Part shown: piece after piece, positions 17,030 through 26,201 of the stretch | How positions within the stretch are numbered: the first letter of the stretch is position 1 | How the letters are laid out: every line of letters begins with the position of its first letter | Assembly (NCBI GenBank): GCA_943356465.1 | Contig: CALREX010000001.1 | Location: forward strand, 1-64,000 | DNA: 64,000 nt | Direction of reading: 5' to 3' | DNA from: Candidatus Peribacteria bacterium | GTDB taxonomy: Bacteria; Patescibacteriota; Gracilibacteria; UBA1369; LOWO2-01-FULL-3 | Notes under the pieces: generated by a model | The model's database searches: none | What the model saw: only the letters and a program-made list of their open reading frames with translations | Told to the model about the DNA's origin: nothing | Translations under genes and position numbers: made by a program

Positions 17030-17698
17030 CTTACAATTTTTCCTAAAATCTTTGATTCCTATTTGGATCAAAGTATTTTGAAAAGGGCACAGGCAAAAAA
17101 AATTATTGAAATACATGTTCACGATATAAGAACTTATTCAAAACAGTCACACAAAAAAGTGGACGATATACCATACGGAGGAGGCGCAGGCATGGTCATG
17201 ACACCGGAACCCATCTACGACGCAATTAAAGCGGTCAAGAAGCTGAATAAAGGTCGCGTGATATACTTCTCCCCTCGTGGAGACCTGTTAACGCAGCAGG
17301 GGGCGGAAAAATACGCAGAGGAGCTTGTTGGAAAATCAGGAAAAAAATTTTCAACTTCAAAAAAAGGATTTATTTTACTTTGCGGTAGATATGAAGGAAT
17401 AGACGAACGAATAATCGATCTGGTTGTAGACGAGGAACTTTCGATCGGAAAATATGTTTTAACAGGAGGAGAAATTCCGGCAATGACATTTGTAGACTGT
17501 GTTTCACGGCTTATCCCGGGCGTTTTAGGAAAAGAAGAATCTCATTTAAATGATTCATTTTCAAAAGCATTAAAAAGAAAAAAAGAATATCCTCACTACA
17601 CACGTCCACGAGTATTTAAAAATAAAAAAGTCCCGGATGTACTTTTTTCCGGCAATCATAAAGACATAGAACAATGGAGAAACCAACACTTGAAATAA
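17015..17698 (+). CDS. trmD: tRNA (guanine-37-N1)-methyltransferase
   Basis: Methylates G37 next to the anticodon using S-adenosylmethionine, preventing frameshifting. The start MRFDILTIFPKIFDSYL, the PYGGGAGMVM motif, and the trefoil-knot signature LCGRYEGIDERIID with SIGKYVLTGGEIPAM are all present. The ORF also allows a start two codons earlier; the later ATG fits the family start and the predicted transcription start, so the mRNA may be leaderless. 227 residues, normal. The start region is one arm of the large inverted repeat. Confidence 0.96.
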   Translation: MRFDILTIFPKIFDSYLDQSILKRAQAKKIIEIHVHDIRTYSKQSHKKVDDIPYGGGAGMVMTPEPIYDAIKAVKKLNKGRVIYFSPRGDLLTQQGAEKYAEELVGKSGKKFSTSKKGFILLCGRYEGIDERIIDLVVDEELSIGKYVLTGGEIPAMTFVDCVSRLIPGVLGKEESHLNDSFSKALKRKKEYPHYTRPRVFKNKKVPDVLFSGNHKDIEQWRNQHLK

Positions 17699-19416
17699 TA
17701 CTTGCGCTGATTTTTGCATCACTTCCACTAAGTATTATTGCACTGGCAAAGGTCGCAAACATCTTCGCAACACACAACAAAAAACTAGGAAATATAACAA
17801 CAATTCTAATAAATATTTTGGGGGTTTTAACACGTACTGATTTAAAAATCAGAACAATATATTTCGATAAATACAAAATAAATCCCGCTGAAAATGAAGA
17901 CTTTGCAAAAATGGAAGACATCGAAACACATGAAGAAACACTTATAAAAAGGCTGGAGCTAAAGGAAAATCCGGTTGTTCAACAAATGGCTATTGCAATA
18001 AATTTCTGCCATTTCGAATATCTGCACAATATGGAAACACTGATCAGCCATTATTTTTTCATGGCCGGATTAAACAAAGAAAGATTTAGAAGTGAATATG
18101 ATTTGGTTCAAAGAATAAAAAATCATCCTGAAAAAAAGATTTCCACGGCAATACTTCAATCAGTAAAAACAAAAGAGATTTTTGCATTCTCTAAAGGAAA
18201 TGCATGGAAAATTTTGGAGAAATGCACTCGTCTTTACGAAAACGGAAAAAAGATAGAAATGTCGCAAAACGACAGAAGAAGAATAAGGAAAAAAATCGAA
18301 GCATTATACAAAAACGGACAAAAAGTAATAGCATTCGCATCAAAGGCACTTCCAATAAAAAGACTTACGAATTACGAAGAAAATTTTGTCGAAAGAGAAC
18401 TAACATTCCTTGGATTGATAGGGCTTACAGAACCGCTAAACAAAGAGATAATTCCGGCATTGGAAGAAACGCAAAAACTCAGAATCAAAACATATATTCT
18501 GACAGAAATAAAAGATAAAAAAGCAATCGCGATCGGAAAAGAAATGGGACTGATAAATCCGGCATACTTCGAATCAATTCCGGGATCGTATCTAAAACAA
18601 CTTCAAGACGCAAAGATAACAAAGATGATTGAGAACAAAGAAAAAGATTTTATTTTCACAGAATTAGATAAAGATGACAAAGAAAGGCTGGCAAGGATTT
18701 TCGCAGAGGCAGGGGAAAAAACAGCAATCATTGAAGATACAAATGCAGAATTACTAAAAGAAATCCCACTACAAATACAAAAAGGAAAATCATTAAATAA
18801 AAATTATTCAAGATTTTTGAAACACGCGCTTTCATGCAAAATAGCGGAATTCATCGCAATAACAATGGCTGTAGTTTTAAACACACAGTCCCCTGTTTCA
18901 TTTTCAGGAATAATTTTACTCGACCTGACAATAAATCTACTTCTGGAATTATCAATTCTTTCTGAAAAATCAGAAGAACAAAAAGAAAAAACATTCAAAA
19001 AAATACTTCAATCTGCTGTTATACAAGGCATTTTGACAGGCATAATAATCTCTGGAGTATACGTGATAAACTTAATGCGGGACGGTTGGACATTTTTTGA
19101 AGGCATACCTCCGACATCAAAGTCACACATAAGAGCTTCAACAGTAACATTCACTTTACTCGCAATAATTCAAATAATCAGCGCATTCAATTTTGAAAAT
19201 CCAAAGAAAAAACTTTATCTGATTTTATCCTCAGTGGTTTCTTGCATGATTTTATATATCGTTATTTTCTTTCCACCATTTGCAGATCTTTTCAAATTCA
19301 CGGAAATTTTTGAATTGGATATAAGCATTGTTTTATTCGCAATTACGGTATATATAGTCTTCACAGGATCATGGAAAATCTTCAATAATAAGCCAAAAAT
19401 TAAAGATCAGTTGTAA
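17674..19416 (+). CDS. Catalytically dead, N-terminally truncated P-type ATPase relative
   Basis: Membrane protein related to P2-type cation ATPases. Residues 38-64 align without gaps to the phosphorylation region of active pumps, but the DKTGTLT motif reads NILGVLT, so the phosphorylated Asp is Asn47. Nucleotide-domain features survive (SKGNAWKILEKCTRLYENGKKI, then FASKAL), as does LTFLGLIGLTEPLNKEIIPALEETQKLRI, but the TGD motif reads TEI and GDGxND reads IEDTN. The C-terminal membrane helices are kept (LKHALSCKIAEFIAITMAV and about five more). M1-M3 and the actuator domain are missing; one helix precedes the motif. The start lies inside the end of trmD (25-base overlap). The intact frame over 580 residues argues for a kept, non-pumping role rather than decay. 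Confidence 0.75.
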   Translation: MEKPTLEIILALIFASLPLSIIALAKVANIFATHNKKLGNITTILINILGVLTRTDLKIRTIYFDKYKINPAENEDFAKMEDIETHEETLIKRLELKENPVVQQMAIAINFCHFEYLHNMETLISHYFFMAGLNKERFRSEYDLVQRIKNHPEKKISTAILQSVKTKEIFAFSKGNAWKILEKCTRLYENGKKIEMSQNDRRRIRKKIEALYKNGQKVIAFASKALPIKRLTNYEENFVERELTFLGLIGLTEPLNKEIIPALEETQKLRIKTYILTEIKDKKAIAIGKEMGLINPAYFESIPGSYLKQLQDAKITKMIENKEKDFIFTELDKDDKERLARIFAEAGEKTAIIEDTNAELLKEIPLQIQKGKSLNKNYSRFLKHALSCKIAEFIAITMAVVLNTQSPVSFSGIILLDLTINLLLELSILSEKSEEQKEKTFKKILQSAVIQGILTGIIISGVYVINLMRDGWTFFEGIPPTSKSHIRASTVTFTLLAIIQIISAFNFENPKKKLYLILSSVVSCMILYIVIFFPPFADLFKFTEIFELDISIVLFAITVYIVFTGSWKIFNNKPKIKDQL

Positions 19417-19700
19417 TGACACCAATCGACAAAAAAAACATCCAGATCGAAATTTCATCCTCAGGTTATTTGCGAATAAAAGTAATTCCAAAAAGTGCAA
19501 AAAATTGTGTAACAGAAATTTTGGACGACAAAGAAAATGGAAAAACATATAAAATAAAGATCGCAGCACCGGCAGAAAAAGGAAAAGCAAACACAGCACT
19601 AATAAAATTTCTAAGCAAAGAATTAAACATATCTACAGAAAGAATATCTATAATAAGCGGAAAAACAGAACATTTGAAACTGGTTAAAATTTTATTCTGA
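19416..19700 (+). CDS. DUF167 / UPF0235 family protein (YggU-like)
   Basis: Small alpha/beta protein of unknown function found in all domains. The core IKVIPKSAKNCVTEI and IAAPAEKGKANTALIKFLSKELN matches the family; 94 residues is typical. The start overlaps the stop of the preceding gene by one base (TAATG), and the stop is TGA, showing that UGA is not reassigned in this genome. Confidence 0.85.
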   Translation: MTPIDKKNIQIEISSSGYLRIKVIPKSAKNCVTEILDDKENGKTYKIKIAAPAEKGKANTALIKFLSKELNISTERISIISGKTEHLKLVKILF

Positions 19701-19711
19701 CATAAGAAAAT

Positions 19712-20569
19712 ATGGACCTCACAAACATAAAAATCATAAAAGAAATTCTCGAAAAAAATCAAACTTTTGCAAAGAAACATTTCGGACAAAACTTTCTTGT
19801 AGACAAAAATATTCTAAATAGAATTACAGAAACAGCTGAAATTACACCGGAAGACAATATCATAGAAATCGGCCCGGGACTTGGCATTTTAACACAAGAA
19901 CTAGCCCAAAAAGCACACTGCGTCAAGACCATAGAAATCGATAGAAACATCATTCCGATTCTCGAAGAAAATTTACAAACACTTACAAAAGAAGAATACA
20001 AAAAAATCGAAATCATAAATCAAGACGCACTAAAATACGAACCAACATTTGAAAATTACAAAATCGTCGCAAATATTCCATACAACATCACTTCCCCACT
20101 CATCACACATTTTCTTACACAAAAAAACGCGCCATCATCACTTACATTACTTGTCCAAAAAGAAGTCGCGGAAAAACTCACAACACTCGAGCCAGACATG
20201 AGCGTATTATCCCTACAAACAGCCCTGTACGCCGACGCAAAATATATTAAAAAAGTTCCACCATCATGTTTTTATCCATCTCCAAAAGTCGATTCTGCAA
20301 TAATAAAAATCACACTTCGCTTACCGCAAGATAAAAATTTCATCACAGAAGAAACAGCAAAAAAAATCCTACAAATCGCAAAAACAGCCTTCTCAAATAA
20401 AAGAAAAAAACTTTCAAACACACTAAAAAATTTAAAAAACTCAAAAACAAATTTAGAAATAACTTCAGAAGAATTAGCAAAAGCTTCTGAAAAATCACAC
20501 ATCAATCTATCAAGAAGACCGGAAACCTTGTCAGTCAAAGAATGGCAAGCCTTAGCAGAGAACCTTTAG
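19712..20569 (+). CDS. rsmA: 16S rRNA dimethyladenosine transferase (KsgA)
   Basis: Dimethylates two adjacent adenines in the 3' hairpin of 16S rRNA, a late checkpoint in small-subunit assembly. KKHFGQNFLVDKNIL at the start, the SAM-binding loop IIEIGPGLGILTQELA, and the catalytic NIPYNITSPLI are present. 285 residues. Last gene of the trmD group. Confidence 0.96.
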   Translation: MDLTNIKIIKEILEKNQTFAKKHFGQNFLVDKNILNRITETAEITPEDNIIEIGPGLGILTQELAQKAHCVKTIEIDRNIIPILEENLQTLTKEEYKKIEIINQDALKYEPTFENYKIVANIPYNITSPLITHFLTQKNAPSSLTLLVQKEVAEKLTTLEPDMSVLSLQTALYADAKYIKKVPPSCFYPSPKVDSAIIKITLRLPQDKNFITEETAKKILQIAKTAFSNKRKKLSNTLKNLKNSKTNLEITSEELAKASEKSHINLSRRPETLSVKEWQALAENL

Positions 20570-20579
20570 GAAACAAAAC

Positions 20580-21140
20580 TTACCTACAAATAGAATCCTC
20601 ATCACAATGACGATCAATCCACCTTTGAGTAAGAGGTTTGCCATAGTGATCAAAAAGGCATTTATCTTTAAAATCCCTGCCACCATCGCTAAGAGATTTA
20701 TCAGGAATTCTTATAACCTTTCCGCATGCGGCTATCTCCCTTTTAATTGCATCTCGCGCAAATCTAACAACCTCATCACGAATTTTGTTTTCTTCAACTC
20801 GTTGTTCATCATAAGTCATACATCTCTTACGCACAATTTTAGAATCAAAAAATGATTTTCTTAAAAACTCAGCTTCTTTTAAGAAACCGCATTTCGCCCC
20901 AGTCGGGTCAACAAGATCATCCAAAAAATGCAATACTCTAGACGAAACTTCCTGAGAGATTATATCACCCAAAGAAAGTTTTTGTTCATGAACCTCAACA
21001 CCACCATCTACATCAAGAGAAATACCATTGCCATGAATTAATAATGGTTTTTTCATCTTCGCCTCAGCATTTCCACCATCTATACCTCCACCAGCAATCG
21101 TCGCTGCCAAAAATGAACCTACAACACCTAATTTATTCAT
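20580..21140 (-). CDS. Secreted protein of unknown function
   Basis: Not recognised. The ORF opens 48 bases upstream, but the start MNKLGVVGSFLAATIAGG gives a short signal peptide and lies about 24 bases after a consensus promoter's start site. The mature part is rich in charged residues. Four to five cysteines are spread through the C-terminal half (AKCGF, KRCMTYDEQR, AACGK, DKCLFDHYGK), plus one at the end, which could form disulfides outside the cell. No membrane anchor at the C-terminus. Single-gene unit convergent with rsmA. Confidence 0.6.
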   Translation of the reverse strand: MNKLGVVGSFLAATIAGGGIDGGNAEAKMKKPLLIHGNGISLDVDGGVEVHEQKLSLGDIISQEVSSRVLHFLDDLVDPTGAKCGFLKEAEFLRKSFFDSKIVRKRCMTYDEQRVEENKIRDEVVRFARDAIKREIAACGKVIRIPDKSLSDGGRDFKDKCLFDHYGKPLTQRWIDRHCDEDSICR

Positions 21141-21170
21141 AAAATTAAGTTTTACAATGACAAGAACAAG

Positions 21171-21198
21171 ATTATACGGAAAATCCACGTCTTGTCAA
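21171..21198 (-). promoter_or_regulatory. Consensus promoter of the secreted protein gene
   Basis: TTGACA-N16-TATAAT on the minus strand, the best match to the sigma-70 consensus in the window. Start site near 21164. Confidence 0.7.
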
Positions 21199-21236
21199 GC
21201 AAATAGACACTCTTGCAATCCACAAGTCAAATATTT

Positions 21237-22226
21237 CTACATCACTCCAGCCAAATCCATTTTCATTTTCATAACAGCTTCTCTCGCCGCCTCGGCATAT
21301 TTCGATTCATCATATCCCAAAATTTCATAGGCATTTGTGATTCCACGACTGTTGTTTACGATGGCACCAAGGCCTTTTTCACCCAGCCCTGCGGAACCAC
21401 CACCGAAACACACAGCAACATCAGAAGCCTTCCCACCCTGCGCACCATATCCAGGAACCAAGAAATATGCATTTGGCATAATTTCACGAAGTCTCTTCGC
21501 CTGTTCAGGAAAAGTCGCCCCGACAACAGCTCCGACAAAACTATATCCATTTTCTCCTATATCATTTGCACCCCAACTGTCGATCAAATGTCCGACAATT
21601 TCATAAAGTGCCTTACCTGTTTTTTTCTCTATTGCACCATCTCTTTCCATAACTTCCAAATCCTGTAAATCACTACTCGATGGATTTGATGTCTTATCCA
21701 AGATGAAAATTCCCTTTCCATATTTTTTACATTCCTCGATAAAAGGCTTGATTCCATCCCATCCCAAATACGGTGTAACAGTCACGGCATCCGCATCAAA
21801 AGCCGGCATAATAACTTCTTCATCTCCTTCAAATAAAACAGTCTCACCTAAAAAAGCTTGAGCATAAGCCTCAGCCGTAGATCCAATATCATTTCTTTTT
21901 GCATCGGCAATAGTCAAAAGTCCCTGCAATTTCGCATATTTCAAAGTTTCCTCATAACATCTTATTCCTTCATGTCCGAAAATTTCATAGAACGCAATTT
22001 GCGGTTTTACCACAGGAACAAGATCTTTCACAGCATCGATAATTCCCTTATTGAATTCAAGAATAGCACTTGCCGCCGCTCCAAAAGGAGTTTTATCTCC
22101 ATCTTCAATCGCCTTCATTTTCAAAAATTTCGGAATTTTATCAAGCCTCGGATCCAAGCCCACACAAATCGAAGATCCCTTCATCTTCACAGCTTCCACC
22201 AATTTATCTGCAAAATTCTTAACCAT
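21237..22226 (-). CDS. pyrF: Orotidine 5'-phosphate decarboxylase, type 2
   Basis: Last step of UMP synthesis: OMP to UMP + CO2. The catalytic motif DAKRNDIGSTAEAYAQAF is the type-2 (longer) form, with ICVGLDPRLDKIPKF near the start. 329 residues, rather long because of inserts such as FEGDEEVIMPAFDADAVTV. Last gene of the pyr operon, 33 bases after pyrE. Confidence 0.94.
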   Translation of the reverse strand: MVKNFADKLVEAVKMKGSSICVGLDPRLDKIPKFLKMKAIEDGDKTPFGAAASAILEFNKGIIDAVKDLVPVVKPQIAFYEIFGHEGIRCYEETLKYAKLQGLLTIADAKRNDIGSTAEAYAQAFLGETVLFEGDEEVIMPAFDADAVTVTPYLGWDGIKPFIEECKKYGKGIFILDKTSNPSSSDLQDLEVMERDGAIEKKTGKALYEIVGHLIDSWGANDIGENGYSFVGAVVGATFPEQAKRLREIMPNAYFLVPGYGAQGGKASDVAVCFGGGSAGLGEKGLGAIVNNSRGITNAYEILGYDESKYAEAAREAVMKMKMDLAGVM

Positions 22227-22259
22227 AATAATTTTATTAAATTCTATTTAGATTATACA

Positions 22260-22928
22260 TTACGCACCATATTGCTCCCTATATTTTTTAATCAACTCCA
22301 TTTTTTCATCATCGATATAAGTAACTCCATCAACTTCCTGACCGTATAAAACCTCAACAACATCATCCAAATTCACAATTGAATACACAGGAACATTAAA
22401 CATTTCTTCGACAGACTTCACAGCAGAAACTCCGTCATTGTTCTTTTCCATTCGATCCATCGCAATCAAAATTCCGCTTACTTTAGGGTTTCCATTCGCT
22501 TTCAAAATTTCCATACTTTCGCGAACAGCAGTTCCGGCAGTCATGACATCATCAATCAATAAAACTTTTGTATCCTCATTTAATGGCGCACCGACAAGCA
22601 AATTTCCCTCTCCATGATCCTTGGCTTCCTTCCTGTTAAAACAATATGAAACATTTTTCTTAAATTCTTTATAAAGCACTTCAACGGTGCTGACTGCCAA
22701 GGGAATTCCCTTATATGCAGGCCCGAAAATCACATCGCTGTCAATTCCTTTATCCAAAAAAGCCCCTGCATAAGCCTTGGAAAGTTCATGAATAAGCTCT
22801 CCTGTAAAAAAACTTCCGGCATTAAAAAAATATGGAGCGATCCTTCCACTTTTCAAAGTAAATTCACCAAATTGTAGAGCCTTTGCTTTTACCAAAAGTT
22901 TTATGAAATCGATTTTGTATTGTTGCAT
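22260..22928 (-). CDS. pyrE: Orotate phosphoribosyltransferase
   Basis: Joins orotate to PRPP to give OMP. The PRPP-binding loop VLLIDDVMTAGTAVRESMEI is clear, and the flexible loop is present at YCFNRKEAKDHGEGNLLVG. 222 residues, typical length. PRPP can be supplied by the prs group further along the window. Confidence 0.95.
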   Translation of the reverse strand: MQQYKIDFIKLLVKAKALQFGEFTLKSGRIAPYFFNAGSFFTGELIHELSKAYAGAFLDKGIDSDVIFGPAYKGIPLAVSTVEVLYKEFKKNVSYCFNRKEAKDHGEGNLLVGAPLNEDTKVLLIDDVMTAGTAVRESMEILKANGNPKVSGILIAMDRMEKNNDGVSAVKSVEEMFNVPVYSIVNLDDVVEVLYGQEVDGVTYIDDEKMELIKKYREQYGA

Positions 22929-22964
22929 GTTTTTATAATTAATTTATTTTTTAAAATTGCACGA

Positions 22965-23804
22965 TTATTTTTTCTCACCGAAATAAATCTTTTTTCCCTG
23001 AGCATCTCTATGATATTTTCCAAATTCACTTAGAGTTCTGACATAATTATACTTCATCACCGAGCCCTGCCTACAGGCCAAAACACCACTCGGGTCAACT
23101 GCACATTGTCCGCAAACTCCGACTCCGCATTTCATATATTTTTCAACAGAAACATAACAATCTATTCCACTTTTCCATGCGATGTCACCGACAAATTTCA
23201 TCATTATTTCAGGCCCGCACGTAAAAACTTTATCAATTTTTTCATTTTTTTTCTCAACTTCTTCTATCACACTATCAAGTAAATTCGTAACAAATCCTTG
23301 CATTCCCATAGATCCATCATTCGTAGAAATATGCAAATTCACACCATGTAATCCCAAAATTTTGTTAGTATAAAGGACTAAATCCTTACTTCTCGCACCT
23401 ATCAAAAATTCAATTTTACAATTTTTTTTAAGAGCCTCAATCGCAACAAAATACATAGGCGCCGCCCCATATCCACCTGCCACAAGGGCCAAATGATCAC
23501 CTTCTTCAAAATGATAATGCGTCCCAAAAGGACCTCTGATTCCGACATAGTCCCCCTCTTTCATTTTGAAAAGCGCATTACTTGCAGGCCCTACATCACA
23601 GACAGTAACCCAAAATTCCTTGCCATCATCATAAGCCACAGACATGGGTTTTTCATCAACACCGGGAATCCACATCATCACAAATTGCCCTGGCTTCGAC
23701 TCAAGCGCATAATCAAAAATATAGGTATTCACAGTATCAGTTTCTTTTACAATTTTTTTTATCCTCAGCGTAACCGGTTTTGTATCAAATTTATGACCTT
23801 CCAT
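22965..23804 (-). CDS. pyrK: Dihydroorotate dehydrogenase electron transfer subunit
   Basis: FAD/[2Fe-2S] reductase subunit that lets the class 1B dihydroorotate dehydrogenase pass electrons to NAD. An FAD-binding barrel (FVMMWIPGVDEKPMSVAY), a NAD-binding region (LVAGGYGAAPMYFVAIEAL) and the cysteine cluster CGVGVCGQCAVDPSG with a later Cys fit the family. 279 residues. Next to pyrD, as in Firmicutes. Confidence 0.92.
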   Translation of the reverse strand: MEGHKFDTKPVTLRIKKIVKETDTVNTYIFDYALESKPGQFVMMWIPGVDEKPMSVAYDDGKEFWVTVCDVGPASNALFKMKEGDYVGIRGPFGTHYHFEEGDHLALVAGGYGAAPMYFVAIEALKKNCKIEFLIGARSKDLVLYTNKILGLHGVNLHISTNDGSMGMQGFVTNLLDSVIEEVEKKNEKIDKVFTCGPEIMMKFVGDIAWKSGIDCYVSVEKYMKCGVGVCGQCAVDPSGVLACRQGSVMKYNYVRTLSEFGKYHRDAQGKKIYFGEKK

Positions 23805-23816
23805 TTTTCTTTAAAA

Positions 23817-24752
23817 TTAAATTTTTACAGTCCCGATAATTTCTTCCAAATTACTTACACCGTTTTTTTCGCACCACTCTTTCACCTCTGAAACAATCTT
23901 TCGAAAACCATCAGTACCACGATAATAAACCATCGTCCCAATCCCTACCAATCTCGCTCCACACATCATCATTTCAATCACATCTTCCCCGGTAATCACT
24001 CCTCCGGTCCCGACAATAGGCTTACCTGTAGCCTTAAAAACGTCATATACACATTTAAGTGCAAGTGGTTTTATTCCGGGTCCGGACACTCCTCCAAATT
24101 TATTTGCCAAAATAGGCATCCTGGTATTTATGTCTATAGCAAGCCCTGGACCAAAAGTATTCACAGCACAAAACCCATCAGCACCGGCCGCTACGCATGA
24201 CTTCGCAATCTCTCCGATATTCATGACATTCGGCGAAAGTTTTATAATTACAGGAATATTTTTTTTGCCACCGGACAAAGCTTTTTTCACAACAGAAGTC
24301 ACTTTTGCCGCATCACCGGCAACACACGCAAACGGCTTACCAAACTCATCTTCCACATTCGGACAGGAAATATTTACCTCGATAATATCAGGATTACACT
24401 CCGAAATTTTCTCAGCCAAAAGGCCAAAATCCTCGATCTTCGCGGCCACGATATTTGCAATTATCGGCGCAGGTTTTTCATCATTATATTCAGGAAAAGT
24501 TTCACTTACAGCTTTCTCGATACCTGCATCGGAAAGCCCGACAGCATTTATAAAATAATTCTCCGTACCGAACATTGTGGGATTCCTATGCCCTTTATGC
24601 TCATTAAGCCAAATGGATTTCGTAGTCACTCCACCTGCACCATTTCTGATCACATTTTTCAAACTCGAAGCAGTTACCCCCAAAATCCCCGACGCAAGAA
24701 CCGTCGGATTTGCAAACTCTACTCCACAAAATTTTATGCCCAAATCCACCAT
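23817..24752 (-). CDS. pyrD: Dihydroorotate dehydrogenase, class 1B catalytic subunit
   Basis: Oxidises dihydroorotate to orotate with FMN. MVDLGIKFCGVEFANPTVLASG at the start; EVNISCPNVEDEFGKPF carries the active-site cysteine loop of class 1; GTGGVITGEDVIEMMMCGA binds the FMN phosphate. The ORF begins five codons earlier, but MVDLGIKF fits the family. Paired with pyrK, so NAD is the likely electron acceptor. Confidence 0.94.
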   Translation of the reverse strand: MVDLGIKFCGVEFANPTVLASGILGVTASSLKNVIRNGAGGVTTKSIWLNEHKGHRNPTMFGTENYFINAVGLSDAGIEKAVSETFPEYNDEKPAPIIANIVAAKIEDFGLLAEKISECNPDIIEVNISCPNVEDEFGKPFACVAGDAAKVTSVVKKALSGGKKNIPVIIKLSPNVMNIGEIAKSCVAAGADGFCAVNTFGPGLAIDINTRMPILANKFGGVSGPGIKPLALKCVYDVFKATGKPIVGTGGVITGEDVIEMMMCGARLVGIGTMVYYRGTDGFRKIVSEVKEWCEKNGVSNLEEIIGTVKI

Positions 24753-24858
24753 AACCAACCATTTCAAATTTTTATCAAAAAAACTTTACCACAAAAACCT
24801 GTCGTGGCAAAACTTCATCAACATCAATAAAAATAAACAACATTTTTCTAACACATCA

Positions 24859-26184
24859 CTAATCAAACTTTACCTCTTTCCCCTGGGGTTTTCCGACAAT
24901 CTTGCCGTTTTTAAAAACCAATTCGCCGCCAACAAAAGTCATCACAGGCCAACCTTTCAATTTAACACCAGTATATGGAGACCATCCACATTTTGTAAAT
25001 AAATTTTTCGCATCAACTTTTTTCTCAAGATCCATATCAACAACAACCAAATCCGCATCAAAACCAGGCTCAACCTGCCCCTTCTCAGCAAGCCCGAAAA
25101 CCTTGGCAGGATTTTCACAACACAATTTTACAATTTCACTTATTTCCAAAGCCTCATCGTTTACAGCATTTAGAAGAACAGGAAGAAACGTATCAAGTTC
25201 CGGCACTCCGGCAGGCGCTTTTCTGTATTCCTGCTCTTTTTCCACCACCGAATGAGGCGCATGATCAGTCGCAATCATATCAATATCACCAAACTTTAAC
25301 GCCTTCCACATCGCAAAAACATCCTCCCGACTACGCACAGGCGGATTCACTTTGATAAAATTTCCGGGATTTTCATAATCACCATCGCACAAAAGCAGAT
25401 GGTGCGGAGTAACCTCGCAAGTCACACCAAAATCACGATATTTATTTATCACATCAATTTCGCCTTCACATGAAACATGAGCAATATGGAGCTTTTTATG
25501 TCCTGTTTTTTTTGCAGACTCACAAACAGATTTTACTGCAGCAATAGCACACTTCGGTGACCTGATTTTAGAATGAATGGAAAATTCAGCGTCACGATCT
25601 GCAAATTCAGCCAGATATTTTTCGGAATTTTCACGTACACAAGCCGAATCCTCCGCATGCACAACAACCATTCCTTTGTACTTTTTCAAAAGTTTTTCTA
25701 TAACTTTCATATTTACTCCCATATCTCCGGTCGAATTTGCAGAATAAATTTTTACGCCTACGACACCTTTCATCTTTGCAATCTCGGAAAAATTTTCCCC
25801 ATCAAACCCCGTATACAAGCCATAATTACAATACGATCTTCCAGAAATCAATTTCCTTTTTGCCTTCAAATCTTTAACAGATAAAATAGGTGGCTTATTA
25901 TTCGGCATATCAAAAACAGTGGTAACTCCGCTTGAAACAGCCGCTTTCGAACCGGTCTCCCATGTTTCTTTATAAGACTCCCCAGGCTCGCGAAAATGCA
26001 CATGCACATCTATAAGACCCGGCAAAATCAGCTTACCCTTGCAGTCTATCACCTTATCAGCCTTGATTTTTTTACCCCAATCATAAGTATCGACAATTTT
26101 CCCGTCCGCCCCGATCAAAACATCGGCATCATAAATACCAAGATGATGCCCGACCTGTCCGTCTTTTAGTAAAATTGTTTTCAT
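24859..26184 (-). CDS. pyrC: Dihydroorotase
   Basis: Cyclises carbamoyl aspartate to dihydroorotate. The zinc ligands DVHVHFREPG, HAED, HIAHVS and DHAPH are visible in order, typical of the amidohydrolase type-I dihydroorotase (441 residues). It ends with TAG. Sits between pyrB and pyrD with gaps under 110 bases. Confidence 0.95.
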   Translation of the reverse strand: MKTILLKDGQVGHHLGIYDADVLIGADGKIVDTYDWGKKIKADKVIDCKGKLILPGLIDVHVHFREPGESYKETWETGSKAAVSSGVTTVFDMPNNKPPILSVKDLKAKRKLISGRSYCNYGLYTGFDGENFSEIAKMKGVVGVKIYSANSTGDMGVNMKVIEKLLKKYKGMVVVHAEDSACVRENSEKYLAEFADRDAEFSIHSKIRSPKCAIAAVKSVCESAKKTGHKKLHIAHVSCEGEIDVINKYRDFGVTCEVTPHHLLLCDGDYENPGNFIKVNPPVRSREDVFAMWKALKFGDIDMIATDHAPHSVVEKEQEYRKAPAGVPELDTFLPVLLNAVNDEALEISEIVKLCCENPAKVFGLAEKGQVEPGFDADLVVVDMDLEKKVDAKNLFTKCGWSPYTGVKLKGWPVMTFVGGELVFKNGKIVGKPQGKEVKFD

Positions 26185-26201
26185 AAATTTTGCACTTACA
26201 A

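Noticed and set aside
16660-17122. Two short ORFs sharing NVESHVH and NISTK (16660-16845 plus, 16901-17122 minus)
   Set aside because: The shared peptides are a by-product of the inverted repeat; neither ORF has a start context or a family.
18204-18518. 104-residue plus-strand ORF inside the ATPase-like gene
   Set aside because: Arg/Lys-rich out-of-frame shadow; the enclosing frame carries the clear similarity to P-type ATPases.
19698-19700. Recoding of UGA as in SR1/Gracilibacteria
   Set aside because: UGA ends the DUF167 gene at the expected length, and the other genes read normally in the standard bacterial code.
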